Shown one piece after another: positions 37,417 to 48,648 of a stretch of 64,000 nucleotides of DNA; positions within the stretch are counted from its first letter, which is position 1; every line of letters begins with the position of its first letter. Under the pieces are notes generated by a model. That model did not search any database. It had not been told where the DNA came from and worked only from the letters and a program-made list of their open reading frames with translations. The position numbers and the translations under genes are program-made. This stretch comes from Actinomyces oricola (lineage in GTDB: Bacteria; Actinomycetota; Actinomycetes; Actinomycetales; Actinomycetaceae), in contig NZ_RYFV01000001.1 in assembly GCF_004104015.1 (NCBI RefSeq), forward strand, positions 248,001 to 312,000. Direction: 5' to 3'.

Positions 37417-39513
37417 TCACCACAGCACAGTCGGGTCAAGTTCGATGCGCACCTGCTCCTCGCGCCGCACTGAGCGCTCCCGCAGGCGCAGGCGCAGCAT
37501 GGCCGCCAGCTCGCGGCCCCGGGCCAGGGGGGCGCGCACCAGGGCCCGATCCATGGTTTGGGCCCCAGCGCCCTGACCTTCAGGGCCCGGCACGACTGGG
37601 GCCGGAACCGGGCCCAGGGTCTCGAAGCCGGCCCGGCGGGCCTCCTCCAGGGCGGACTCCACCGCCTGACTGGCGCCGTCGAGGCGGGCTGTGCGCCATG
37701 CCGGCGGCAGGTGCAGTTCGGCCCGCTCGGCGAGCTGTCGGCGGGCGAAGCCGGGATGGTCCCAGCGCACCAGCGCCTGGGCGGCGACCGGTTCGGCTCC
37801 TCCCAGAACCATGACTCGCGCCGAGTGGCGGGCCAGGGCCGCAGCATTGGTCCATAGGCGCAGCGCCTCACTGGAGGCCCCCAACTCCGGGCGGGTGGAC
37901 AGGGCCGAGGCGTCCACAATGAGGACGGCCCGGTACCCGCCCTCCGCATGCGGCTCCGCCCCGGGGGTCGCCACCACTAGGCGCGGCGAGTCGTCGACGG
38001 TGGCGACCACGCCGTGGTCCGCCCTGGCGCCGGAGACCACCACGGGTACGCCCGGGAAGGCCCGCCCCAGTTCCTCTCCCGTGCGGACGGCGCCCACACT
38101 GGCCATGCGCAGCGAGGTGGCCCCGCATTCCGGGCAACTCCAGGCGGCCACACCACGGGCGCACCAGCGGCAGGAGATGCCCCCCGACCGCCCCAGGGAC
38201 AGGGGCCCCCCGCAGGTCTGACAGCGGGCGGCGGTGCGGCAGCGGGCGCAGGCCAGGACTGGGGCGTAACCGCTGCGCGGGACCTGGATGAGCACCGGGC
38301 CCGCGGCCAGGGCGCGGCGCACCATTCGATAGGCGAGGGAGGGGATGCGCGCCGCCCCGGAAGCCCCTTCAGCCTCCAGTTCGGGGGCGCCGGGAACCTC
38401 CACGCGGGGGGCGGCGGCCCGCAATACCGGACGCGGGGCACGTAACTCGCGCGCCCAGCCCTGCTCCACATAGGCCTGGGCCTCGACGCTGCGGGAGTAG
38501 CCGGCCACTAAGAGGGCGCAGCCCTCCAAGCCGCTGCGCAACGCCAGGACGGTGCGGGCGTGGACGTAGGGGGCGTGGCGCTCGTCGAGGCGATTGTCGC
38601 CGTCGTCCCAGATGAGGGCCAGGCCCAGGTCCGCCACGGGGGCGAAGGCCGCTGAGCGGGTGCCCACCACCACCCGGCAGCGGCCCAGCAGTATGCGGGT
38701 GAAGACCCGGTAGCGGCGGGCGGGCCCGTGCTCGGCGCAGAGCACCCCCACGGGCTCGCCGGGCAGGGCCGACCTCAGCGCCTCGGCCACCTTCTCAGCG
38801 TGGCCGGTGGTGGCCACAACCACGAGCACGCCGCGGCCGCTGCTCAGGGCGGTGCGGGCGGCCGCTGCGAGCAGCCGGGTCCAGGGGCTGGTAACACCTG
38901 GGACGGCGGGCAGGGCGCACCAGGCGGCGCGGGGTGCTCCCCCACCGGCGAGCTCGCCCAGGAAGGCCGGCCCGCCGTCGTAGGCCTCCCAGCCCGGCGC
39001 CTCGGCGCGGGCCGTGCCGGTGCCCGGCGCCTCGGCGGCAGCCTCGGGAGCATCCCAGGTGGGCAGGGCCGGCCCCGGCGCCTCCCGCTCGGAGCGTTCG
39101 GTGCTGGCGTGGCGCGGCGGCACCGCCAGGCGGACGACGTCCGAGCGGGTGCCAGCGCAGCGCACGGCCACGGCCTCAACCAGGGCCATGGTGGCGGCGG
39201 TGAGCACCGGCAGGTCGGAGTGGACCCGCTGCACTGGCGCGAGGGGGCCCAGGTGCGTGGTGGTGCGGGCGCGCTCCCACACCCACCCGTGGGACTCCTG
39301 GGCCCCGAAGCGGACAGTGACCCGGGTGCCCACGGCGGCGGCCGCGTCGAGTTCGGGGGCGACCAGGTAGTCGAAGGTACGATCCAGGTGCGGGACGGGG
39401 GTCTCCAGCAACACCCGGGCCACGGGCTCGGCCACGCCGTGGCCCTCCACCTCGCGCTCGGCGGGTGCGGGCACGGCCAGTAGTGCGCCCTGCCCGGCAA
39501 TGCCCTCACGCAT
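37417..39513 (-). CDS. priA: PriA-like primosomal protein N' without helicase motifs
   Basis: 698-residue PriA homologue. The N-terminal DNA-binding domain (residues about 30-110: VLLETPVPHLDRTFDYLVAP) and the zinc-binding region with four CxxC-type pairs (about 415-465: CARC, CQTC, CRWC, CPEC) are intact. The helicase core is decayed: the expected GxTGSGKT is replaced by a region reading VVVATTGHAEK near residue 230, and the DEEH box by DDGDNRLD near 300. It cannot be a normal ATPase and probably serves as a replication-restart scaffold, as in other actinobacteria. ATG at 39513 is 7 nt after the metK stop. Confidence 0.9.
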   Translation of the reverse strand: MREGIAGQGALLAVPAPAEREVEGHGVAEPVARVLLETPVPHLDRTFDYLVAPELDAAAAVGTRVTVRFGAQESHGWVWERARTTTHLGPLAPVQRVHSDLPVLTAATMALVEAVAVRCAGTRSDVVRLAVPPRHASTERSEREAPGPALPTWDAPEAAAEAPGTGTARAEAPGWEAYDGGPAFLGELAGGGAPRAAWCALPAVPGVTSPWTRLLAAAARTALSSGRGVLVVVATTGHAEKVAEALRSALPGEPVGVLCAEHGPARRYRVFTRILLGRCRVVVGTRSAAFAPVADLGLALIWDDGDNRLDERHAPYVHARTVLALRSGLEGCALLVAGYSRSVEAQAYVEQGWARELRAPRPVLRAAAPRVEVPGAPELEAEGASGAARIPSLAYRMVRRALAAGPVLIQVPRSGYAPVLACARCRTAARCQTCGGPLSLGRSGGISCRWCARGVAAWSCPECGATSLRMASVGAVRTGEELGRAFPGVPVVVSGARADHGVVATVDDSPRLVVATPGAEPHAEGGYRAVLIVDASALSTRPELGASSEALRLWTNAAALARHSARVMVLGGAEPVAAQALVRWDHPGFARRQLAERAELHLPPAWRTARLDGASQAVESALEEARRAGFETLGPVPAPVVPGPEGQGAGAQTMDRALVRAPLARGRELAAMLRLRLRERSVRREEQVRIELDPTVLW

Positions 39514-39520
39514 GGGGCCC

Positions 39521-40720
39521 TCAGACGGCCTCGCGCAGGGCCTCGGCGCGCTGTGTGCCCTCCCAGGTGAACCCGGGACGGCCGAAGTGACCGTAGGCGC
39601 TGGTTGAGCGGTAGATGGGGCGCAACAGGTCCAGGTCTCGGATAATGGCGGCCGGGCGCAGGTCGAAGACCTCCTCAATGGCGGCGCGAATGCGCTGGGT
39701 GGCCACGGTGTGGGTGCCGAAGGTCTCCACGTACAGGCCCACCGGGTGGGCGGCCCCAATGGCGTAGGCGACCTGGACCTCGCAGCGCTGCGCCAGACCG
39801 GCGGCGACGACATTCTTGGCCACCCAGCGCATGGCGTAGGCCCCGGAGCGGTCCACTTTTGAGGGGTCCTTGCCGGAGAAGGCGCCCCCGCCGTGGCGGG
39901 CCATGCCGCCGTAGGTGTCCACAATGATCTTGCGGCCGGTCAGGCCGGCGTCCCCCGCGGGGCCGCCAATAATGAACTGCCCCGAGGGGTTAATGAGGTA
40001 GGTCGCATCCTTGGTGAGCAGTTCCACGCCCTGGGCCTGCGCCTCGTGCAGGACGGGGGTGATGACTTCCCGGGTGATGGCGTCGGTGAGCCAGGCGCGG
40101 GTGCGGTCCTCGTCGTGCTGGGTGGACAGGACAATGCCGGCCAAGCTCACGGGGCGGTCGCCGTCGTAGCCAATGGTCACCTGGGTCTTGCCGTCGGGGC
40201 GCAGGCCCTTCACGACGCCCTGCTTGCGCACGGCGGCCAGGCGCTCGGCCAGGCGGTGCGCCAGGTGGATGGGCAGGGGCATGAGGCTGGCGGTGTCGGT
40301 ACAGGCGTAACCGAACATGAGGCCCTGGTCCCCGGCGCCCTGGAAGTCCAGGGGGTCGAGGTTTCCGGCATCCTGGCGCACCTCCAGGGCCTTGTCCACG
40401 CCGGCGGCAATGTCCGGGGACTGCTGGCCGATGGACACCGACACCCCGCAGGAGCGGCCGTCGAAGCAGACGTCGGAGGAGGTGTAGCCAATGTTCACAA
40501 TCTCGGAGCGCACAATGTCGGGGATCTCCACATAGGCGCTGGTGGTCACCTCTCCGGCCACGTGGACCAGGCCCGTGGTCACCATGGTCTCGACTGCGAC
40601 ATGGGCCGCGGGGTCCTGGAGGAGGATGGCGTCGAGAATCGAGTCCGAGACGCGGTCGCACACCTTGTCGGGGTGGCCCTCGGTCACGGACTCAGAGGTG
40701 AAAAGGCGCAAAGAGGTCAC
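39521..40720 (-). CDS. metK: S-adenosylmethionine synthase
   Basis: 399-residue enzyme making SAM from methionine and ATP. It opens with [21 protein letters not shown] and has the [12 protein letters not shown] hexapeptide motif, the [11 protein letters not shown] segment and the P-loop-like [19 protein letters not shown]. Length normal. GTG at 40720 overlaps the coaBC stop as GTGA; a TAGGAT box 6 nt upstream, inside the end of coaBC, may give an additional leaderless start. Confidence 0.97.
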   Translation of the reverse strand: MTSLRLFTSESVTEGHPDKVCDRVSDSILDAILLQDPAAHVAVETMVTTGLVHVAGEVTTSAYVEIPDIVRSEIVNIGYTSSDVCFDGRSCGVSVSIGQQSPDIAAGVDKALEVRQDAGNLDPLDFQGAGDQGLMFGYACTDTASLMPLPIHLAHRLAERLAAVRKQGVVKGLRPDGKTQVTIGYDGDRPVSLAGIVLSTQHDEDRTRAWLTDAITREVITPVLHEAQAQGVELLTKDATYLINPSGQFIIGGPAGDAGLTGRKIIVDTYGGMARHGGGAFSGKDPSKVDRSGAYAMRWVAKNVVAAGLAQRCEVQVAYAIGAAHPVGLYVETFGTHTVATQRIRAAIEEVFDLRPAAIIRDLDLLRPIYRSTSAYGHFGRPGFTWEGTQRAEALREAV

Positions 40721-42123
40721 TGCGCCATCCTACCCAGGGCCCCGGACGCGCCCAGGTGGCCTTCCCCACGGCCCGAGCCTACCCCTTTCAGGGCTGCGCG
40801 TCCCCGGGCCCCCGCCCATTGATTGGCCCCCGGCCCGGCGTCCTCCAGGCGCTGGGCGACAAGGTTGACGAGCAACTCGGCGACCTGCTCCTTAGTGCCC
40901 TGACCGCGGGCCACCTCCTGGCCGGCGGCGTCGAGCACGACCACGGCATTGGGCACGTCCCCAAAACCCAGGTGCTCCCCCACGGTGTTCACGGCCAGCA
41001 GGTGGGCGCCCTTTCGGCGGGCCTTGGCGGCCCCGTGGGCCAGGACGTCCCCGTCATCGTCCCCGGTCTCGGCGGCGAAACCGACCAGGAGCTGTCCGGG
41101 GCGGGGTGGGGCGGACACCAGCCCGGCCAACACATCGGGGTTCTCCACCAGGGTGATCGTGGGCGCCCTGCCCAATGGGGTCGCACCGTCGAGCCCGTGC
41201 TTCTTGAGCTTGGTCCCCGCCGGGCCGGCGGGGCGGAAGTCCGCGACGGCAGCGGCCATAATGACGGCGTCGGCGCTGGCCGCCGCGTCCCTGACCGCCT
41301 CCCCCAGCTCAATGGCGGTGCCCACGGGCACCACCGCGACGGCGGTGGGCAGGGATGCCAGGAGGCCGGCCTCGACATTGGCCGCCACCAGGGTCACCGC
41401 GCCGCCCTGGGCGGCGGCGGCAGCAGCAATGGCGCAGCCCTGGCGCCCCGAGGAGCGGTTGCCCAGGAAGCGGACCGGGTCAATGGGCTCGCGTGTGCCG
41501 CCGGCGCTGACCACCAGGTGGCGGCCGGCCAGACGGCCCGGTCGGAGGGGGGCGGCCCCTCGGTCGGTGAGCACGGCCAGCGCCTGGTCGACAATATGCT
41601 GCGGCTCGGGCAGGCGCCCCACGCCGGAGTCCTCGCCGGTCAGGGGCCCGCGGGCGGGGTTGATAATGACCAGGCCGCGGCGGCGCAAGGTGGCGACATT
41701 GTCCCGGGTGGCCGGGTTGTCCCACATCTGGGTGTGCATGGCCGGGGCCAGGACCACGGGGGCCGTGGTGGTCAAAATGGTCGCGGTGAGCAGATCGTCG
41801 GCTCTCCCGGCGGCGACGCGGGCCAGCAGGTCGGCGCTAGCAGGAGCCACGAGCACCAACTCGGCCCACTCGCCAATGGCGACGTGCTCGACGGCCGCCG
41901 GGTCGTCGAAGACCCCGGTGGACACCGGTGCGCCACTGACGGCCGCTAGGGCCGGCGCCCCAATGAAACGCAGTGCCGCCCGGGTTGGGACGGTCTTGAT
42001 CTTGTGGCCTCCTCGCCGCAGCAGGCGGATGACGAAGGGGGCCTTGTAGGCGGCAATGGACCCGGCCACGCCCACCACAATGCGCCGCGGCCGATGCTCA
42101 CCGGCTGCGGCGCGGGCGCTCAT
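40717..42123 (-). CDS. coaBC: Bifunctional phosphopantothenoylcysteine decarboxylase / phosphopantothenate-cysteine ligase
   Basis: 468-residue flavoprotein catalysing two steps of CoA synthesis. The N-terminal CoaC domain has [14 protein letters not shown], the [21 protein letters not shown] block with its active His and [16 protein letters not shown]; the C-terminal CoaB domain has [21 protein letters not shown] and KLKKHG. About 45 low-complexity residues extend the C-terminus beyond the usual end. CoA made here feeds AcpS and FAS. ATG at 42123, 35 nt after rpoZ. Confidence 0.95.
   Translation of the reverse strand: MSARAAAGEHRPRRIVVGVAGSIAAYKAPFVIRLLRRGGHKIKTVPTRAALRFIGAPALAAVSGAPVSTGVFDDPAAVEHVAIGEWAELVLVAPASADLLARVAAGRADDLLTATILTTTAPVVLAPAMHTQMWDNPATRDNVATLRRRGLVIINPARGPLTGEDSGVGRLPEPQHIVDQALAVLTDRGAAPLRPGRLAGRHLVVSAGGTREPIDPVRFLGNRSSGRQGCAIAAAAAAQGGAVTLVAANVEAGLLASLPTAVAVVPVGTAIELGEAVRDAAASADAVIMAAAVADFRPAGPAGTKLKKHGLDGATPLGRAPTITLVENPDVLAGLVSAPPRPGQLLVGFAAETGDDDGDVLAHGAAKARRKGAHLLAVNTVGEHLGFGDVPNAVVVLDAAGQEVARGQGTKEQVAELLVNLVAQRLEDAGPGANQWAGARGRAALKGVGSGRGEGHLGASGALGRMAQ
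40727..40732 (-). promoter_or_regulatory. -10-like box TAGGAT inside coaBC end, for metK
   Basis: TANNNT hexamer 6 nt before the metK GTG. It lies within the last codons of coaBC, so it may be chance or an internal promoter. Confidence 0.3.
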
Positions 42124-42158
42124 GGTCTGCGTGGGGGGTGGGTCCTGGCGCGGGGCGC

Positions 42159-42557
42159 TCAGAACTGAATGTCGTCCAGGCTGGTGGTGGTCTCCGTGGT
42201 GCCCGATTCAAGGGGGGCGTCCAGAGGGATGTCGGAGAACATGTCGGCCTCGGCGGCGCGGCGGGCCGCCTCGGCCTCGGCGCGGCGGGCGCGGGCAACG
42301 TCACCGGAGATGACCTGAAGTTTGTCGTCGGCGACCTCGCGCAGGGCGATGCTCAGGGGCTTCTCCTCCACGGCGGCCTCCACCAGGGGCCCGAAGAACT
42401 CGAACTGGTTGTCCTCGAGCTGCTGGGTGTAGGTGTTGATCTGGCGGGCGCGCTTGGCGGCCTCCACCACGAGCCCGTACTTCGACTCGACCTTCTCCAG
42501 GAGGTCGTCGATCGGCGGGTTGGTGATGCCCTCAGGCTGAGCAGAGGTTCCGAGCAT
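42159..42557 (-). CDS. rpoZ: RNA polymerase omega subunit
   Basis: 132-residue RpoZ that helps fold and assemble the beta-prime subunit. Core: [32 protein letters not shown] and [15 protein letters not shown]. An acidic/Ala-rich C-terminal tail follows, typical of actinobacterial omega. ATG with GGGGAGA 5 nt upstream. It follows gmk, as in most actinobacteria, and has its own good -10 box. Confidence 0.95.
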   Translation of the reverse strand: MLGTSAQPEGITNPPIDDLLEKVESKYGLVVEAAKRARQINTYTQQLEDNQFEFFGPLVEAAVEEKPLSIALREVADDKLQVISGDVARARRAEAEAARRAAEADMFSDIPLDAPLESGTTETTTSLDDIQF

Positions 42558-42598
42558 GTGCTTCTCCCCGGGGTCGAACGGCGATGATGCGTCGCGAT

Positions 42599-42604
42599 AT
42601 TTTA
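42599..42604 (-). promoter_or_regulatory. -10 box TAAAAT for rpoZ
   Basis: A near-consensus TAAAAT that includes the gmk TAA stop codon, about 40 nt before the rpoZ ATG. Its low GC stands out. No clear -35. Confidence 0.45.
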
Positions 42605-43189
42605 GCCCTTCAGGCCCAGCAGGCCCTCAAGCTCGTCCGTGGCACGCGCCACGGTGTCATTAATAATGACGTGGTCGAACTCGTCAATGGCGTCCATCTC
42701 CATGCGCGCGGTGGCCAGGCGCCGCTCCTGCTCATGGGCGTCCTCCGTGCCGCGCCCTGTCAGCCTGGCCACCAGCTCCTCCCAGGAGGGTGGGGCCAGG
42801 AAGACCAGCTGGGCTTCGGGCATGGTCTGGTGGACCTGGCGGGCCCCGTCGAGGTCGATCTCCAGGAGGGCCGGACGGCCGGCGTCGAGCTGGTCCTGCA
42901 CTGGCCTGCGGGGGGTGCCGTAGCGGTGGGCGCCGTGGACCAGAGCCCACTCCAGCATCTGGCCCTGGGCCACAAGAGCGTCGAATTCCTCGTCGGTGAC
43001 GAAGTGGTAGTGGACGCCATTGATCTCGCCGGGGCGGGGCGAGCGGGTCGTGGCAGACACTGAGACGAATAGGTCGGGGTGGCGACGACGGAGCTCAGTG
43101 ACAACAGTCCCCTTGCCCACGGCGGTGGGCCCGGCCAGGACCGTGAGTCGGGCGGGAGCGCTACTCATGGCCTCATCATGCCCTCTCAT
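42602..43189 (-). CDS. gmk: Guanylate kinase
   Basis: 195-residue kinase converting GMP to GDP with ATP. P-loop GPTAVGKGT at residues 20-28 (a GPSGxGKxT variant), the GMP-binding [22 protein letters not shown] and the [16 protein letters not shown] block are present. ATG at 43189 overlaps the pyrF stop as ATGA; ATG at 43168, seven codons on, matches the usual family start and is an equal candidate. In many actinobacteria mihF lies between pyrF and gmk; it is absent here. Confidence 0.94.
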   Translation of the reverse strand: MRGHDEAMSSAPARLTVLAGPTAVGKGTVVTELRRRHPDLFVSVSATTRSPRPGEINGVHYHFVTDEEFDALVAQGQMLEWALVHGAHRYGTPRRPVQDQLDAGRPALLEIDLDGARQVHQTMPEAQLVFLAPPSWEELVARLTGRGTEDAHEQERRLATARMEMDAIDEFDHVIINDTVARATDELEGLLGLKG

Positions 43190-44067
43190 GAGGACCGCAG
43201 GGCCCGAGCCGCCTCGGCTGTGGCCGCCGCGGCCGCACGACGCAGGGCGGAAGCGCCCGGCCCGGCCGCCAGGACGCCGCGCGAGGTCGAGGCGAGCACA
43301 TTGCGGCGCGCGGCCCCGAAGACGTCCCTGAGTTCGGCTGCGCCGGCCCCTTGGGCGCCGACACCAGGGGCCAGCAGCGGAGCATTGGCCCCGGCCAGGT
43401 CAATGCCCAGGTCCCGCACCGCCGAGCCCACGGTGGCTCCCACGACCAGGCCGACACTGCCCAGCGTGCCAGCGGCCCCGGCCGCCGCATTGGCGGCCCC
43501 GGCCGCCTCGACCACGGCGGCGGCCACCGCCCGTCCCCCCGCCGCCCGGGCGTGCTGCACGCCGGCGCCCTCCGGGTTGGAGGTGAGGGCCAGCACGAAG
43601 ACGCCGCGTCCGGTCGCCTGGGCCAGTTCAAGGGCCGGGGCGAGGGAGCCGTAGCCCAGGTAGGGGGACGCGGTCATGGCGTCGGCGGCCAGAGGGGCGC
43701 CGTCGGCCAGGTAGGCCTGGGCGTAGCCGCCCATGGTTGAGCCAATGTCCCCGCGCTTGACGTCCAGGATGACCAGGGTGCCGGTCTGCCGCGCCGCGGC
43801 CAGGGTCTGCTCCAGTACAGCGACGCCCGCTGAGCCGTGGCGCTCGAAGAACGCCGACTGGGGCTTGACGGCGGCCACGCGCCCGCCCACGGCCTCCACG
43901 GTGCGCAGGGCGAAGTCCCGCAGGCCCTGGGGCGTGTCGGGCAGGCCCCAGGAATCCAGGAGGCGCGCATGCGGGTCAATGCCCACGCATAAGGGCCCCG
44001 CATTGTCCATGGCGGCGCGCAGGCGCTCCCCGAAGGGATGTTGAGTCGGCGTGCCCGCGGTGCTCAC
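43186..44067 (-). CDS. pyrF: Orotidine 5'-phosphate decarboxylase (type 2)
   Basis: 293-residue enzyme for the last step of UMP synthesis. The type 2 signature is present: LCVGIDPHARLLDSWG, KPQSAFFERHG and LDVKRGDIGST with catalytic D102 and K104, then MTASPYLGYGSL and APGVGAQG. The Ala-rich tract at residues about 180-200 is a family-variable loop. GTG at 44067 has AAGGAG 5 nt upstream and follows carB by 20 nt. It closes the pyrimidine operon. Confidence 0.95.
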   Translation of the reverse strand: MSTAGTPTQHPFGERLRAAMDNAGPLCVGIDPHARLLDSWGLPDTPQGLRDFALRTVEAVGGRVAAVKPQSAFFERHGSAGVAVLEQTLAAARQTGTLVILDVKRGDIGSTMGGYAQAYLADGAPLAADAMTASPYLGYGSLAPALELAQATGRGVFVLALTSNPEGAGVQHARAAGGRAVAAAVVEAAGAANAAAGAAGTLGSVGLVVGATVGSAVRDLGIDLAGANAPLLAPGVGAQGAGAAELRDVFGAARRNVLASTSRGVLAAGPGASALRRAAAAATAEAARALRSS

Positions 44068-44087
44068 AGGTACTCCTTAATAGTGTT

Positions 44088-47000
44088 TTATTGATATTCA
44101 ATGGCGTTGGCCCGGCGGCGGGCGCGGTCGGCGTCGCGCTCCTGGAGGCTACGGGCCTTGAAGGGGCCGCGCAGCTGGGCCTCCAGGGCCTGGACGGCTG
44201 CCTGGAGCTCCTGGACGGTGGTGATAATGGGCTTGTCGGCGCTCGTGGTGGCCGCGCGAATGGAGTATCCGTCCGCGCGGGCGCCCTGACCCTTGGGGGT
44301 GTTGACCACCATGTCGACGGCCCCGGACTCAATGAGGCCCACAATCGTCTGCTCACCGTCTTCCCCGGCGCCCTCGGAGAGCTTGCGCACCGGCACCGAG
44401 GGGATGCCGTTGCGGCGCAGCACCTGAGCGGTGCCGGTGGTGGCCAAAATGGTGAAACCGAGTTCGGCCAGGCGCGCCACCGGCAGGATGATGGCCCGCT
44501 TGTCCCGGTCCGCCACCGACACGAAAAGGGTCCCCTCACTGGGCAGGCCCCCGTAGGCGGCGGCCTGGCTCTTGGCGAAAGCCCGCGGGAAGTCGACGTC
44601 GTAGCCCATGACCTCACCGGTCGAGCGCATCTCCGGGCCCAAGACGGTGTCCACGCCGCGGCCGGTGGGGGTGCGGAAGCGTTTAAAGGGCAGGACCGCC
44701 TCCTTCACGGCGATCGGGTCAAGAGGGTCGGAGACGGCGGCGTCACTGTGAGGCAAGTAGCCGGCCTCCCGCAGCTCGGCGATGGAGGAGCCGGCCATGA
44801 GCAGGGCGGCCGCCTTGGCCAGCTGAGTGCCGGTGGCCTTGGACACGAAGGGGACGGTGCGGCTGGCACGCGGGTTGGCCTCAATGACGTAGAGGGTGTC
44901 GCTCATGAGGGCGAACTGGATATTGATCAGGCCCCGCACCCCCACGCCGGCGGCAATAGCCTGGGTGGAGCGGTGGATCCGGGCGATCTCGGCATCGGAG
45001 AGCGTCATGGGGGGAAGCACGCAGGCGGAGTCCCCCGAGTGAATACCGGCCTCCTCAATGTGCTCCATAACGCCGCCCAGGAACAGCTCAGTGCCGTCGT
45101 AGAGGGCGTCGACGTCGATCTCAATGGCGTCGTCGAGGAACCGGTCGATGAGCAGGGGCCCGCCGGCGTAGGCGCCGCCCGGCTCGGCCCCGACGCGGCG
45201 CAGATAATCCTCCAGGCCCGCGCGCTCGTAGACGATCTCCATGCCGCGCCCGCCCAGCACGTAGGAGGGGCGCACCAGCACGGGGAAACCGATCCGCTCG
45301 GCCACCGCCAGGGCCTGCTCGTCGCTCAGGGCCGTGCCATGGGCCGGCGCGGGCAGGCCCGCGCGCTCCAAGACGACGCCGAAAACCTCCCGGTCCTCCG
45401 CGGCGTCAATGGCCCGCGGACTGGTGCCCAGGATGGGGACACCGGCGGCCTCCAGGCGGGCCGCCAGGGACAGGGGCGTCTGCCCGCCGAGCTGGACCAC
45501 TACGCCGGCCACGGGGCCGGCGGCCTTCTCCGCCTCGTAGACCTCCATGACGTCCTCGAAGGTGAGCGGCTCGAAGTAGAGCCTGTCGGAGATGTCGTAG
45601 TCGGTGGAGACGGTCTCAGGGTTGCAGTTGACCATGACGGTCTCGTAGCGCTCGGCCAGGGCCATGGTGGCGTGCACGCAGGAGTAATCGAACTCAATGC
45701 CCTGGCCAATGCGGTTGGGGCCGGACCCCAGAATGAGGACGGCCTCCCGCCGCCGGGGCGCCACCTCAGTTTCAGTGTCGTAGGAGGAGTAGAGGTAGGG
45801 GGTGCGGGCGGCGAACTCGGCGGCGCAGGTGTCCACCGTCTTGTAGACCGGCCGCAGGCCGAAGGCGTGGCGCACCTCGCGCACGGTGTCCTCGCTCACG
45901 CCCCGCAGGGCGGCGATCTGGGCGTCGGAGAAGCCGTGGCGTTTGGCGTGGGCCAGGACCTGGGCGGTCAGTGCCGGGGACCGCCTCACCTCGTGGGCGA
46001 CCTCCTCCAGCAGCAGCATCTGGTCCAGGAACCAGGGGTCGATCCTGGTGGCCTCGTAGAGCTGGTCAATAGTGGCCCCGCCGCGCAGGGCCTGCTGGAC
46101 GTCCAGGAGCCGGTGCTCAGTGGGGGTGCGCACGCCGGCCAGCAGTGCCGCGGTCTGCGCCGGCGTGGGGGCCGGCCCCTCCCAGTGGAAGCAGGTGCCC
46201 TTCTTGTCGATGGAGCGCATGGCCTTATTCAGCGCCTCGGTGAAGCAGCGCCCAATGGCCATGGCCTCGCCCACGGATTTCATGGTGGTGGTCAAGGCGG
46301 GGTCGGCGCCGCGGAACTTCTCGAAGGCGAAGCGCGGGACCTTGACCACCACGTAGTCCAGGGTCGGCTCAAAGGAGGCCGGCGTGGAGCCGGTAATATC
46401 GTTGGGGATCTCATCGAGGGTGTAGCCCACGGCCAGGCGCGCCGCAATCTTGGCGATCGGGAAGCCGGTGGCCTTGGAGGCCAGGGCGGAGGAGCGCGAG
46501 ACGCGGGGATTCATCTCAATGACCACGACCCGCCCAGTGGCCGGGTCCACGGCGAACTGGATATTACAGCCGCCGGTGTCCACGCCGACCTCGCGGATAA
46601 TGGCGATGCCAATGTCGCGCAGGCGCTGGAGTTCGCGGTCGGTCAAGGTCAGGGCGGGGGCGACGGTCACCGAGTCCCCGGTGTGCACGCCCACGGGGTC
46701 AACGTTCTCAATGGAGCACACAACGACGACGTTGTCCGCCTTGTCGCGCATGAGCTCCAGCTCGTACTCCTTCCACCCCAGGATGGACTCCTCCAGGAGC
46801 ACCTCGGTGGTGCGCGAAGCGGCCAGCCCGGCCCCGGCAATGCGCTCGAGGTCCTTGGGGCCGAAGGCGATGCCGCTGCCCAGCCCGCCCATGGTGAAGG
46901 AGGGGCGCACCACCACGGGGTAGCCGCCGAGCTCCTCGACACCGGCATGGCACTGGTCCATGGTGTGGGCAATGACGCTGCGGGCGACCTCGGCGCCGCA

Positions 47001-47414
47001 GCGCTCGACCACCTGCTTGAACTCGTCGCGATCCTCCCCGGCATTAATGGCCTGGGCACTGGCACCAATGAGTTCGACGCCATACCGGTCGAGGACCCCC
47101 TCCTCGACCAGGCTCATGGCCGCATTGAGCGCGGTCTGCCCGCCCAGAGTGGGCAAGAGGGCGTCAGGGCGCTCCCGGGCGATAATGGAGGACAGAACCT
47201 CGGTGGTAATGGGCTCAACATAGGTGGCGTCGGCCAAATCCGGGTCGGTCATAATGGTGGCCGGGTTGGAGTTGAGCAGGATCACCCGGATGCCCTCACC
47301 GCGCAGGACGCGGCAGGCCTGGGTGCCGGAGTAGTCGAACTCGCAGGCCTGGCCAATGACAATGGGCCCTGAGCCTATGACCAGCACCGACTCAATGTTT
47401 GAGCGCAGGGGCAT
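44088..47414 (-). CDS. carB: Carbamoyl-phosphate synthase large subunit
   Basis: 1108-residue synthetase making carbamoyl phosphate from bicarbonate, ATP and ammonia supplied by CarA. Two homologous ATP-grasp halves are seen: N-half [53 protein letters not shown]-half [54 protein letters not shown]. The C-terminal MGS-like allosteric domain ([12 protein letters not shown] onward) carries the UMP/effector site. ATG at 47414 is 1 nt after the carA stop. Confidence 0.97.
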   Translation of the reverse strand: MPLRSNIESVLVIGSGPIVIGQACEFDYSGTQACRVLRGEGIRVILLNSNPATIMTDPDLADATYVEPITTEVLSSIIARERPDALLPTLGGQTALNAAMSLVEEGVLDRYGVELIGASAQAINAGEDRDEFKQVVERCGAEVARSVIAHTMDQCHAGVEELGGYPVVVRPSFTMGGLGSGIAFGPKDLERIAGAGLAASRTTEVLLEESILGWKEYELELMRDKADNVVVVCSIENVDPVGVHTGDSVTVAPALTLTDRELQRLRDIGIAIIREVGVDTGGCNIQFAVDPATGRVVVIEMNPRVSRSSALASKATGFPIAKIAARLAVGYTLDEIPNDITGSTPASFEPTLDYVVVKVPRFAFEKFRGADPALTTTMKSVGEAMAIGRCFTEALNKAMRSIDKKGTCFHWEGPAPTPAQTAALLAGVRTPTEHRLLDVQQALRGGATIDQLYEATRIDPWFLDQMLLLEEVAHEVRRSPALTAQVLAHAKRHGFSDAQIAALRGVSEDTVREVRHAFGLRPVYKTVDTCAAEFAARTPYLYSSYDTETEVAPRRREAVLILGSGPNRIGQGIEFDYSCVHATMALAERYETVMVNCNPETVSTDYDISDRLYFEPLTFEDVMEVYEAEKAAGPVAGVVVQLGGQTPLSLAARLEAAGVPILGTSPRAIDAAEDREVFGVVLERAGLPAPAHGTALSDEQALAVAERIGFPVLVRPSYVLGGRGMEIVYERAGLEDYLRRVGAEPGGAYAGGPLLIDRFLDDAIEIDVDALYDGTELFLGGVMEHIEEAGIHSGDSACVLPPMTLSDAEIARIHRSTQAIAAGVGVRGLINIQFALMSDTLYVIEANPRASRTVPFVSKATGTQLAKAAALLMAGSSIAELREAGYLPHSDAAVSDPLDPIAVKEAVLPFKRFRTPTGRGVDTVLGPEMRSTGEVMGYDVDFPRAFAKSQAAAYGGLPSEGTLFVSVADRDKRAIILPVARLAELGFTILATTGTAQVLRRNGIPSVPVRKLSEGAGEDGEQTIVGLIESGAVDMVVNTPKGQGARADGYSIRAATTSADKPIITTVQELQAAVQALEAQLRGPFKARSLQERDADRARRRANAIEYQ

Positions 47415-47415
47415 G

Positions 47416-48645
47416 TCAATCCCTCTCCTCACGGTAGGAGCGCATGAGGCGGATAAAACGGTCGAAAAGGTGCTCGCCGTCGTGCGGCCCGGCAGCGGCC
47501 TCGGGGTGGAACTGCACGGAGAAGGCCGGCATGTCCAGGGCCGTCAGGCCTTCAACGACGCCGTCGTTGAGCCCCAGGTGGCTGACCTCGACCCGCCCGT
47601 AGCGGCCACCGGCGTAGGGGGCGACGGAGGGCCCCCCGACAGGGGCGTCGACGGCGAAACCGTGATTGTGGGCGGTGATCTCCACCCGGCCGGTGGCGCG
47701 GTCCAGCACCGGCTGGTTGACACCACGGTGCCCGTAGCCGAGCTTGTAGGTGCCGTACCCCAGGGCCCGCCCGAAGAGCTGGTTGCCCAGGCAGATGCCG
47801 AAGAAGGGGATGCCCGCGTCCAGAACCCCGCGCAGCAGCTCGATCTCACCGGTGGCGGCGGCCGGATCGCCGGGCCCGTTGGAGAAGAACACGCCGTCGG
47901 GGCGCAGGGTGAGAAGCTCCTCGAAGGTGGTGGACTGCGGCAGTACGTGAACGCGTGCGCCCCGCTCGGCCAGGTGGTGGGGGGTGCGGCTCTTTATGCC
48001 CAGGTCAATGGCGGCCACCACCGTCACGGGCTCGGCGCCCTCGTAGGCCCCGGAGGGTTCGACCACGTACCCCTCGGCGGTGGAGACCTCTGCGGCCAGG
48101 GCCCGCCCGGCCATGGGGGGCGTGGCCCGCACGGCGTCCAGGCAGATGTCGGTGGCCGCGGGCGAGGGCCCGGCGGGGTCCTGCGCTCCGGCCGGCAGGG
48201 CCTGGCCGGAGAAGATGCCGGCGCGCATGGCCCCGCGCTCGCGCAGGTGGCGGGTCAGGGCCCGGGTGTCGACCTGGCAGATGCCGACGACGCCGGCGGC
48301 GGCAAGCTCATCGTCCAGTTCGCGACGGGCGCGCCAACTGGAGGCGCGGCGGGCCGGGTCGCGCACCACATAACCGGCCACCCAGATGCGGTCGGACTCG
48401 GGGTCCTCGTCATTGACGCCGGTGTTGCCGACGTGGGGGGCGGTCATGACCACGATCTGACGGTGGTAGGAGGGGTCGGTGAGGGTCTCCTGGTACCCGG
48501 TCATGCCGGTGTTGAAAACGATCTCGCCGAGCGTGCGCCCGGTAGCGCCATAGGCGCACCCGCGCAGCACGTAGCCGTCCTCCAGGACCAGCAGCGCTAC
48601 CGGGCGCTCGGCACGGGCGGTGGCGGCCCGAGTGGTGGTGGTCAT
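47416..48645 (-). CDS. carA: Carbamoyl-phosphate synthase small (glutaminase) subunit
   Basis: 409-residue amidotransferase subunit that hydrolyses glutamine and channels ammonia to CarB. N-terminal CPSase_sm domain ([21 protein letters not shown]), then class I glutaminase with FFSNGPGDP, nucleophile Cys near residue 283 in [14 protein letters not shown] and the His/Glu pair in [14 protein letters not shown]. Start is 3 nt after the pyrC stop. Confidence 0.97.
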   Translation of the reverse strand: MTTTTRAATARAERPVALLVLEDGYVLRGCAYGATGRTLGEIVFNTGMTGYQETLTDPSYHRQIVVMTAPHVGNTGVNDEDPESDRIWVAGYVVRDPARRASSWRARRELDDELAAAGVVGICQVDTRALTRHLRERGAMRAGIFSGQALPAGAQDPAGPSPAATDICLDAVRATPPMAGRALAAEVSTAEGYVVEPSGAYEGAEPVTVVAAIDLGIKSRTPHHLAERGARVHVLPQSTTFEELLTLRPDGVFFSNGPGDPAAATGEIELLRGVLDAGIPFFGICLGNQLFGRALGYGTYKLGYGHRGVNQPVLDRATGRVEITAHNHGFAVDAPVGGPSVAPYAGGRYGRVEVSHLGLNDGVVEGLTALDMPAFSVQFHPEAAAGPHDGEHLFDRFIRLMRSYREERD

Positions 48646-48648
48646 GGC

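Noticed and set aside
37383-37949. Upstream extension of the HAD phosphatase frame
   Set aside because: Overlaps the end of priA in another frame and has no homology; the family start is at 37382.
39514-39924. Upstream extension of the priA frame into metK
   Set aside because: metK is unambiguous in that stretch; the ATG at 39513 just after its stop is the natural start.
44091-47372. 1093-codon plus-strand frame opposite carB
   Set aside because: Antisense shadow of carbamoyl-phosphate synthase; no recognisable protein.
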